Positions 56,050 to 64,000 of a DNA stretch of 64,000 bases are shown piece by piece. The stretch's first letter is position 1. Each line of letters begins with the position of its first letter. Source of the stretch: Sphagnum compactum (taxonomy: Eukaryota > Bryophyta > Sphagnopsida > Sphagnales); the NCBI GenBank assembly GCA_965153455.1, contig OZ234501.1, forward strand, positions 14,322,001 to 14,386,000, written 5' to 3'. A program made the position numbers and the translations under genes. A model generated the notes under the pieces. It did not search any database. It was not told where the DNA came from and saw only the letters and a list, made by a program, of their open reading frames with translations.

Positions 56050-56725
56050 CATTTTGTGATTCACATGTACTTTCAATATTAAATCATTGGCTTTACATTA
56101 AAATGATGTTTTTTCAAAGTACAATTTCAAAATAGCTCACATATTGTGCTTCAACAAAACACATTTCAACACATTAATGTTTAACAATACATCTTCAAAC
56201 ATTGATACAAGAACACATTCAATGATTAGTGTAAATGATCAAAATGGTACGATGATTATATATGACAATTTCACAACCTTATCATCACATGAAACTTTAG
56301 GAGCTGAAGATATTGCTGCAACACTCAATGCAAATACAAGAAAGGCTATTCATATAATAACAATATACAAACTTTCAACATTATCCTTGTCAATGTTCGT
56401 AATTCACCTTCAAAAGTTTTTGGATCTAATGCCAATTTCTTGTCCCATGATAATAATTGGTGATTTCAATATTGATATGTTTGATTAAAACTCAACACAA
56501 CCAAATGAACTCCAAAGTTTTATGGACCAATATTCAATGGAACTTCAATTTAAAAAAATTACAACAATTTATGGATCCTATATTGATCACATATGGACAA
56601 ATGCACCCACTCAACCATGCATATCAAGAGTTGTTGAAGCTTATTGGATTCATCATAAACCAATATATTTTGCATTCAAACTCCCAAATTACGTCCCACA
56701 ATACCATCACATAAATAAAAAGTAA
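56050..56725 (+). pseudogene. Helentron EEP (apurinic-like) endonuclease relic
   Basis: Endonuclease/exonuclease/phosphatase domain fused after the helicase. Open stretches are 56144-56488 and 56522-56725, one frame change apart. Motifs: FNKTHF (about 56146-56163), where the catalytic Glu of the family's E-T-H is Lys; MIIIGDFNIDMFD (about 56449-56487), an intact GDFN; YIDHIWTN (about 56581-56604); and WIHHKPIYF (about 56644-56670), where the catalytic Asp of the D-H pair is His. The likely end is the TAA near 56723. Its presence is what marks this element as a Helentron type. Confidence 0.8.
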
Positions 56726-57246
56726 ATTTAAAATAAATAAATATTGACAATAATAAGAAGGCAAAAGTAATGATGAAAGGATAATGACCTACATATCTCC
56801 CTTAATATAACACTTGTAATAATATTTTAGAGTGTTAGGGCATAGACATTATGTAGTTAGTAGCTTGTTTTGTAACAACTAGCATGTTAGTTCATAACAA
56901 CTTGGATGATTAGTCTTGAACATTCAAAATTTCTTTTGTATCTTGCTAGTTACAACATTGTGCACCAAAGATCAAATCAAATCCAAGCTTCAACTTTCAA
57001 GGTTGCTACAATAGCACCAAATTGCACAATTGCCTCAAGTTCAAACCTAGTGAACCTTGATTTTTAAGGCCATTTCACAACCCTAAAATTAAAGGTTTAA
57101 ACCCTACTCCTTCTCCTAAACCTTATTAAGCTCACCCAATGCTGTGTACCTCCCATTAGTGCCTCTCGCATCAGTACGGGGCCAAAAAGATGGCCAACAA
57201 TTACCTTTAAAGCTTGAAATTTTTTGCTTTAGTGCACGTTGAGAAG
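56726..57246. other. 3' flank of the Helentron, no gene recognised
   Basis: AT-rich. A Helitron 3' terminus (CTRR or T-rich end with hairpin) could lie here but was not identifiable. Confidence 0.4.
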
Positions 57247-57733
57247 AAATTTCTGAATTACCGATTTTGTACAATCTGCGATGCGCACTGTGTACCACCT
57301 TTAGAGCATCTCCACAAGTGCTCAGTATGTCACTCAGGATAATAAAATTAAATGTCGAAGTTTACCTGTTTTTTTGGGCAACCCCACCAATAAAACTGCA
57401 TATATGTCGGAACTAATAATAGGAAGCCACGTGCACCAATCATTATAATCGACCAATCAGAAATACTGAGCCGCAGTCAGGTCCAATTTATTACACTCTT
57501 TTTTAGAGGTGCACAACTGTGTTGCGCCGTTTGCTAGCCACGGTAAGCTGCACGAATTTGGTGCACAAAAACCAATTTCCTGAGCTAAACCGACACATTT
57601 TGAATTTTTCATAATAATTTACTGTCTAGAGTCACATACTGAGCACCGGTGGAGATGCTATTAGTGCACAGTTGTACGAACGACAGTACACAGTGCGCAT
57701 GCAGATAGTACAAAATCGGTAAGTCAGAAATTT
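57247..57733. mobile_element. Outer inverted-repeat element, host of a nested MITE
   Basis: Arms 57247-57295 and 57686-57733 are inverted copies (49 and 48 bases, two mismatches and one gap), with AAATTTCTGA and TTACCGATTTTGTAC as landmarks. A third, single arm-like copy is at 58781-58806. The outer edges may extend beyond these arms. The space between them is mostly the TTA-flanked MITE. Superfamily unknown. Confidence 0.7.
57305..57660. mobile_element. PIF/Harbinger (Tourist-like) MITE, 356 bp
   Basis: The left end GAGCATCTCCACAAGTGCTC and the right end (other strand) TAGCATCTCCACCGGTGCTC continue as CAGTATGTNACTC, an inverted repeat of more than 30 bases. Flanking TTA at 57302-57304 and 57661-57663 is the target duplication. 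GAGCATCTCCA termini and TTA duplication are typical of Tourist/PIF-Harbinger MITEs. No coding capacity. Confidence 0.85.
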
Positions 57734-57977
57734 GCATTAGTGTAGGGGCAAAAATCAAGGCCACCAAAATTAAGAATTAAAATCGTGCTCAGCCAACGAG
57801 GAGACGAAGCATGCACCCTAAGAGCCCAAGATTTTTTTCCTTTTGGAAGGGGGGCGGGTGGCTGCGAGTGTTTTCTATCGATTTTAGGTAAAGGGGGGAG
57901 GGGGGTTTGAGTGTTTTCTTTTCTATTTTGGCTCATGGGTGGCTTTTTGTGTCATGACACAATTTTGTTTTGATTTT

Positions 57978-58200
57978 GTTTGCAAGGTCGTTGCAGAGGT
58001 CCAAAAATAATTCTATTCTTTCCACTTGAATCAGTTGGTCACATGGAGGGAACACTAGCGGCAAACCTTTTTAGTTTAGTTTGCAAGGTGGTTGTGAAGG
58101 TTCAAAAATAATTTTTTTCTTTTCGCTTGCCTGGGTTGACCACATGGACAGAACACCAGAGATAAATTTTTTTGAAGTTTAGTTTGCAAAGAAGTTCTAT
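57978..58200. repeat. 102-bp tandem repeat, two copies plus a fragment
   Basis: Units start GTTTGCAAGG at 57978 and 58079 and GTTTGCAAAG at 58182. They share GTCCAAAAATAAT or GTTCAAAAATAAT, then TTGNCCACATGGA and GAACAC blocks. Non-coding. Confidence 0.75.
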
Positions 58201-58780
58201 TCTTTTCATTCTTTTTATTTACATGGGTGCAGCACACCTACAAGAAAATTAAACATTTTCTTTTGGCTTTCTAAATTTATCAGCGTTTTCATGAATTCAT
58301 TGGTTTTCCATTCATGTGATTTTTTTTCTTTATTCTTTTATTATTTCTTCTTCTTTATGCTACAGAGAGAAATGCATGCTTAGTGCAAATAGAACTTGTC
58401 TTTTGTATAGAAATGTTTATCAAATAATTTTTTTCACTTGGATCAGTGCCAATAAGTGGGCTATGTGAACAATTTCTATGTTAGGGGTGTGTCAATGTGT
58501 GGAGTGGGTTTTTCTTGTTTTGGGTGATGAACCAATCAGAGAGGACTATAAAACCAAAAGAAAAGAAGAAAGTCAAAGTTGTACCGCCAAACTGATCAAT
58601 ATGGATCCCACTTCATCCCCACAATTCTGACCAGTGATGAGGCAATTGAGAGCCTTACTGATTTTATAAACACAAAGATTGGTAGACACAATTGTAGCCC
58701 ACATTTTGTGTGTATGCCACACCATGCACCTTCCAAGTTCCAACCTTGAAAACTTTGCTTTATTAGTATTCTTTGAGTAG

Positions 58781-58806
58781 AAATTTCTTACCGATTTTGT
58801 ACAATC
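58781..58806 (+). repeat. Solitary copy of the outer inverted-repeat arm
   Basis: AAATTTCTTACCGATTTTGT then ACAATC matches the arm at 57247 apart from a short deletion. A partner arm was not found nearby. Confidence 0.6.
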
Positions 58807-58809
58807 CTC

Positions 58810-61800
58810 ACCAGGCTTTGAGAACCTTACCAAGCTTGGAGACACAAAGATTCTTGCTAGACACCACCACGGCCACGCTAGCAAAGGACCTTCCAGATTT
58901 TTGGAAGGCTCTTGCTAGACACAGGTGGAGGCCCGCATGTTGGGTGCCAGTGGATCTGCTCTTACAATTGTAGGGCATTCTCACATGTGGTATAGCACCT
59001 ACAGTATAGGGAGCTTACAGCCATACTACCCCAATAGGGGAACCTTGTGTATGAACCAATGTTGATCAGGTTTACCACTGGTTCAGGTTCCAGTTAGTAA
59101 GAACCAAACCAGAACCACTTCTAGTATTTGGAACTGGAATCAAAATCAAGTTCTTAGTTTTTTAAGAGCCAGAATTGAAACTGGGTTCTCACGTATGTGT
59201 GGAATCAAAGTGAAAATCGGAACTAGCAGACACCTGCATATCAGTTCTGGTCTTGCTTAATCAGAATTGGGTCTAATTTTCAGAATCAGAACTGATTTGG
59301 TTTTTGAAGAATTGGATTCTCAGTTCCATTTATGTATGAAACTCGAACCAAAATTGTTCTAATACATATTTTAGAACTGGAACCTGAGGTTCTTCATACA
59401 AGTAAAGAACCGCCCAACAGAGTGAAGAACCTCATGAAAATAATATAAGCCAACTGTGAAGGGTCTTACAAGTGTAATGTCCTGCAAAAATTGTCCTCCC
59501 AATCATAAAGGGAACCTGGATAATTATGTACCTTGTCCTCTCAGGCAGCACTCCCAATGAGTCAAATTTGTCTCCATATTGTCCTTATTTTCAGGTCTTT
59601 GAGAAGAGAGGCCATGTTGGAGGCTAATTATTCTGTGCAAGTAGTGATAGAAGGTTTGATAAAACCAAGTAAGGCAGTCAGGTAGGTCCCGAGGTCATTT
59701 CTTGGTCTCTAGGTCAAGGTAAAAAAGACAATGTGTGATATAGGTGTGGAACTCGGCAGCAAAACTGCTTTAGACTTGCAGTCCTCACTACAAAAGAGTG
59801 ACTTCAAGAAGTAAGTATATGAACTTGTTAAATCACAATATTACAAAAAACTTGTTTGTGTGTCAACTGATTTTTAAATTTTTTTTCACTTTTACCAAAA
59901 GAATACTTTTTCCTATAAATAGAATTCCATTTCATTCCAAATTTATTTCTTCTTGCAAAATAATTATTTTCTACAATAAAATTGTATATCCTTTCATCAT
60001 TAATTATACATATATATATATATATATAATTTCTTGGGGGAGGGGTGTTTGTAAAAAGCGCCATGTTGTAAAGCGTACATACATATTAAAGTGGGTGGGC
60101 TACATGTACCAAATGATAAAACTATTTTTTGAAAAAAAACAATTTACACATATAGATCTCAGAAAGCTACATAGCATTTTGTTGGCTTTCTAAATTGGAA
60201 TTTATACGATCCTAACAGAATCAACTCAAGAACTTATGAAAAGAACTTTGTTGGTTCAATGATGAAGAAAACTGAAAATTAGAAAAGCCCTTCTTCTCTT
60301 GTCCAAGTTAAAATTGTGACCAATTGGATTCGAAAATTAAAATTTAATGTCAAGAGAAAATCTCAAAAAATCACCAACATAATACCATAAATTATTTACA
60401 AACTGATGTTTCTCAGCATTTCTCATGATTTTTGACCATTTCATTTATGTCATTCAGCCAATCAATTGGATTGGGTTTCAAAATTACAACTAGGCTCTAA
60501 AAAATAATATAACAAAATATTATGACTCAATAGATCACCAAAATTTGATGAATAGAAAAAATCATCGAAAACAAGGAATATGAAAGGTGCTAAAAGCAGG
60601 ATACAAGAAGATTGCAAAAAAAAAGCTAGACCCTGAAAAGGGTTCGAATGCAGGAACATATGCAAAACAACATTGGTTTGTAGTTTATACCAATGTTGGC
60701 AAGCTTTTGATTTAAGCCAATTCAAGTTCAAGATTTAGGGTTCTAGGTTAGGTTATAAGGTATCCAGACTGAAAGATCATAGTTTTGTGGGAACAACCAC
60801 TGAAACCACATTAAATACCATATTTTTTTCCAAAAATTGAATTAGAACCTAAATAGATGGTGTTGTCCTTTTTAAAATAGATCATTTTCTCTTGGTAGAT
60901 AAATATAATGTTTCATTTTTAAAAATTTGACCCTACCTTTATGCAAGTAGTTAGTTTTAATTTTTTGGACATAACTAATATTAATAATCTTTATTTTGAA
61001 AACTGTGGTTTTGTTTAACAAACCAATATGACCACAAAAAAATTAATGTTTCGTTGTGTGGAACAGAGATGGAACTAGACCTAATCTTAAACTTGAGCAG
61101 ATTTTATTTTTGATAAATAAAGATCAAAACCAAAAAATAAAATAAAATCCAAAAACCAGTCTTAGGATTGGATTGAAGGCTTCATCAAAAAATTTAAAAG
61201 TTTCAAAATTGAGACTGAAGGTTTTTTTTAAAATCAAGGATTGGATGAGAATGGTTTGTTCGAATGTTGGTCTCATATCTACTTCTGAACATACCAACTT
61301 ATATTAGTAGCGCATACCTTTTTAAAAAATTTGTACTAGCTTGGTCTTGGTATTAGGGTACTTCTTAAACATGGGCCATCTGGGTCCAAGTTTGAGTTTT
61401 TACCAGTTTGATGCAAGTAAATACCTAGAATTGAAACCAGTACAAAGTTGGCATTACCTCAAGAGTAAAGTCCCTACAAAAGCTGGTAGCGGTACAAGGC
61501 TAATATTGCCGCAGGTCATGAGAACTTGGAAGTTGGTAGGGTCTTTGCTAATGGTGTTGACATTAGTGTCCATACTCCATTCCAGGGACATGCCTAGACT
61601 GACACTGGTTTGCAACAATGTTGAATGGGTACCCATTTTGGTGGGTAAGAACCATTGACTTCTGGTTCAATTATGAATAACCAAATCGAAATTAGGTTCA
61701 AATTTCAGAATTGGATCCTGAATATATTTTCTCAAAGAACCAGGCCAAGAACCAAGTTCTCACTCCTATTTAGGTGTGGAACCCGAATTGAGAGTTTTCA

Positions 61801-62590
61801 GAAAAATTATATTTGAAAAAGGTGACTAGCACTAGGGGTTAAATACCACTTAATAGCTGATTCCAGTCCCGGTTAACAAGAACCAGACTCAACTAAGTCT
61901 GATTTTCAGAACCCAGACCACATAAATAACCAAATTATTTTTGAGGGTAAGAACAGGACCCTGGAACCAGATTTCCGTTTGCATTTCTGTGTGAAATTGA
62001 AACGGAGATAGTTCTAACTTCTTTATTTATTGGAGGATAACAGCCGACCCGACTGAAGAGCTATTGGCATCCCAAGTCAAGCTTAGTGGCAGAGGGCCGG
62101 CAGGGCTTTCACTAGTGGGCTGAAAACTGAACCTTTTTGAGGTCCCAAGGTCCCAGACAAGGGGCTGAAGCCATTAAATTGGGGCTATACCACTGAGCCA
62201 TCCATCACCCCTGGGGTGTTGTAATTTATTTTTTGAGAGGGGGAACCCGAGGTTCTTGATAAAAGTTAGGAACAGCCTAACACTGGTTTGTACCTAGTCA
62301 AGGCAGGGCCTATCTTTGACAACCCTTGTGGAATGTTAAGTAGCCTTCACTTTTGTAGCTCGAGTCCCACAGGCCCAGGGGGTCACATTTTTGGCTATCC
62401 TACTCTGCAACCATGAATAGAAATCTGAAGATATTTTTGTAAAACTTATAATTATGACTTGATTTTTGCATGTTAATTTTTTTTATTTCAATTTTTGGCT
62501 ATTCATAGCTAGCAAAAAATAAGGCTGGTGTAAACGACGAAGTCACAATTTTTAATTTAATTCCTTTCGGAAAAAACACCAAAGCCCCCA
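58810..62590. other. Intergenic, AGAACC-word-rich, no gene recognised
   Basis: 59040-59420 and 61270-62030 are crowded with GAACC, GGTTCT and GGAACTGG words, like 28600-29175, and may be diverged copies of one dispersed repeat. Other items are a TA microsatellite (about 60007-60030), a 10-bp hairpin CAACATTGGT/ACCAATGTTG (about 60668-60698) and a SINE-like head (62122-62200, minus). No protein-coding gene was seen. Confidence 0.45.
62122..62200 (-). mobile_element. tRNA-like SINE head
   Basis: On the minus strand the box A match is TGGCTCAGTGG (62200-62190), a perfect consensus. A box B-like GGTTCAGTTTTC (62133-62122) lies 57 bases further on. The first box is strong and the second weak. It is likely an old SINE or tRNA pseudogene rather than a tRNA gene, since no cloverleaf fits. 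Confidence 0.45.
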
Positions 62591-62845
62591 CAACTTTCCC
62601 CGCGTTCTCGGCGAAAATAGCCACATTGGATTCGATCCAGGAGAGGAGGATCGTGTTCGGGGAGCTCGTCCGGAAATTCAGCTTCTAGCTTGAAGAAAGT
62701 GTGTGTAGCTACTTAGAAAAAGAAGAAGAAGAAGAAGCAACGGAGAGGATGCGATAGAAACTCTAATTACCGTGTTGAAGACCGAGGAGGGACCAGCTGC
62801 TGCTCCTGCACATGATCATCGGAAGTGGTTTACAGGTGCTTGCAA
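62590..62845 (+). promoter_or_regulatory. Probable promoter/leader of gene B
   Basis: GC-rich relative to the region, with CG dinucleotides (62600-62680) and a GAA repeat (about 62720-62738) close before the ATG, as is common in plant 5' leaders. No TATA box is obvious. Confidence 0.35.
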
Positions 62846-63750
62846 ATGTCAGAAGCTTCTAGTTCTTCTGATCCCGTAGACGCAATGCCCGTGGTTAATC
62901 AGGAGCCAATAGTGAGAGTGGTGATTGATATAATCAACGAAAACGCCGTGAATGCAGACGAGGTGAAAGCCCGGCATCTGTTTGATATAAGAGCTGACAA
63001 GAACCTGAATTGGCTTCTGGACGATTGGCAGAAACAGTTCAAAGTGGCACGCGACAGGATAGAGACCAAGAGCACTCGAACCAACAACGCGAAGAACGAT
63101 TTGTACCAGTGGATTGGCTTTTTCAGTGTGTTCCAAGGCGTGGTTCTTACCGCTGTAGCGCAGTCTAGTACCCTCGGCTGCCAGCAATCTTGGGCCGCCG
63201 CGGCGCTGTCTCTCATAGCTTCACTGGTCACTGTGGTGAGCGTGCATTTCAAGCTCGTTAACTATAGAGGACTCAATGCTAGTCCCTTGAAAGAAATACA
63301 TCAATCTCAGGTGAGCGTCCCGGCTAAGAATCCGGCATTTCTTAGTATGGTTCTTTAGAGAAGAGATATCCAACTCTAGACTTTTTCTAAGTTCGAAGGC
63401 TTTGCCATGACTATCTGACTAAAAGCTAATGGTAGACATTAGACTGTCAACTTGGAATTTGTCCTCAATTTTGGCCCTTGAAGCGTTCCAAATAGAGCAG
63501 GATGCAACCCTAACAATATCCATCGATTGTTGCAGGTTTTACATGATCAGCTTGCAGAATTGAGGGCAAAGGGAAAAAACTTTAACTTCTCCTGGTTCGA
63601 CTATAGATCGGAAGGAAAACAGGATTTCAAGGGATGAATGATTTTTTCCACTGGGCTGCGATTTCAGCTCTTGTAGTGTTCTCAGCCATCATCTTGCTGT
63701 GTTGCATCCTCGTACTGTGTGGGCCGCACAGACACAAGCTCGGGACCTAG
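62846..63750 (+). CDS. Uncharacterised membrane protein gene B, two exons, frame break near the C-terminus
   Basis: Paralogue of gene A. Exon 1 is 62846-63310 (155 codons), the 225-bp intron 63311-63535 is GT-AG phase 0 (same position as in A), and exon 2 starts at 63536. The in-frame GTG at 62825 was rejected in favour of ATG. Shared blocks are the Trp-rich segment (NWLLDDWQKQFK), NAKNDLYQWIGFFSVFQGVV, the second hydrophobic helix (LSLIASLVTVVSVHFKLVNY), and in exon 2 QLAELRAKGKNFNFSWF. Exon 2 then meets TGA at 63635-63637, giving 188 residues. However, a membrane helix matching A's C-terminus (FHWAAISALVVFSAIILLC) follows in another frame and ends at TAG 63748-63750. So this is either a frameshifted allele, a sequencing error or an alternative form. 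Function unknown. Confidence 0.7.
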
Positions 63751-64000
63751 CTGCTGGCACAAGTAAGCTTGAATCAGTTATATAAGCAACATGAACCATG
63801 TTCAGGATCTGTGTCAATTTGATTGCTGCCAACTCTTTGCATTTTGAATTTCCATTACCGGCACAATGGCCTAAACCCTGAAAAGAGGCAGAAAAGGCCA
63901 TATGAAAACCATTGATATGTGTAAGCATTGAACTCACTGCATACAAAGAACTTAGATAAATCCTAACAGCTAGAAACCCCTTCCAAAAACTTATACATAG

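Larger units (their letters stand above)
48880..56725 (+). mobile_element. Decayed Helentron (Helitron with EEP endonuclease)
   Basis: Rolling-circle transposon relic. On one strand and in order it carries a Cys-rich N-terminus, a DUF6570-like region, an HUH/Tyr Rep nuclease, a Pif1-family helicase and a C-terminal EEP endonuclease. The Rep-helicase-EEP order is that of Helentrons, not the classic plant Helitron, which lacks EEP. Many stops and frameshifts and an unrelated block at about 51550-53530 show it is dead. Helitron-type ends (hairpin near the 3' terminus, short terminal repeats) could not be placed; the borders given are only those of recognisable coding sequence. Confidence 0.85.

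Noticed and set aside
60640-60655. tRNA B box (GGTTCGAATGC) at 60640
   Set aside because: No box A at the right distance and no fold.
62825-62845. GTG start extending gene B by seven codons
   Set aside because: The ATG at 62846 gives an ordinary acidic, Ser-rich N-terminus and needs no unusual start.

Overview
The window is AT-rich nuclear DNA of a land plant with a large, repeat-dominated genome. Plant origin rests on a vacuolar-type zinc transporter of the MTP/CDF family with spliceable introns, plant-style Ty3/gypsy elements, CACTA, hAT and PIF/Harbinger non-autonomous elements, and two copies of a small membrane-protein gene. The low gene density and the intron-containing MTP gene suggest a non-angiosperm (gymnosperm or fern-like) more than a flowering plant, but the sequence alone does not settle this. 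Only three host genes are convincing in 64 kb: the MTP gene (16956-18979, +), uncharacterised membrane-protein gene A (26863-27946, -) and its paralogue B (62846-63750, +).

Layout. 1-12.4 kb: a decayed, unusually long Ty3/gypsy retrotransposon, entering from the left edge inside gag and running through protease, reverse transcriptase, RNase H and integrase, then about 4.5 kb of extra coding relics, a polypurine tract and a candidate 1.85 kb 3' LTR. A 337-bp foldback element sits in the integrase C-terminus, flanked by a TA duplication. 12.4-16.9 kb: repeat-rich non-coding DNA with tandem duplications leading up to the MTP gene. 20.6-23.0 kb: a 2.33-kb non-autonomous hAT-like element with an 8-bp target duplication and an A-rich core of about 400-bp tandem units. 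23.3-24.7 kb: a large inverted array built on CATGTTT/AAACATG. 26.9-28.2 kb: gene A. 31.5-34.3 kb: the 3' part of a chromovirus (integrase plus chromodomain, then LTR) on the minus strand. 38.1-40.4 kb: a CACTA-type element holding a GC-rich cargo segment and a tRNA-like SINE. 42.3-43.5 kb: an eight-copy, roughly 135-bp tandem array with a 42-base C run.

48.9-56.7 kb: the most notable object, a decayed Helentron-type Helitron. It contains, in order, a Cys-rich N-terminus, a DUF6570-like region, a HUH/Tyr Rep domain, a Pif1-family helicase and a C-terminal endonuclease/exonuclease/phosphatase (EEP) domain. It is broken by stops, frameshifts and a large block of unrelated DNA between Rep and helicase. 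57.2-57.7 kb: a TTA-flanked PIF/Harbinger MITE nested inside the loop of another inverted-repeat element. The right end carries gene B, whose last exon has a frame problem before its C-terminal membrane helix.

The genes do not form a pathway. The MTP gene probably loads zinc into the vacuole. The A/B pair encodes related multi-helix membrane proteins of unknown role. Everything else is mobile-element history, with at least three nested insertions (foldback element in gypsy, SINE in CACTA, Harbinger MITE in foldback). All mobile coding regions appear dead in this copy. Splice sites and element borders were read by eye.
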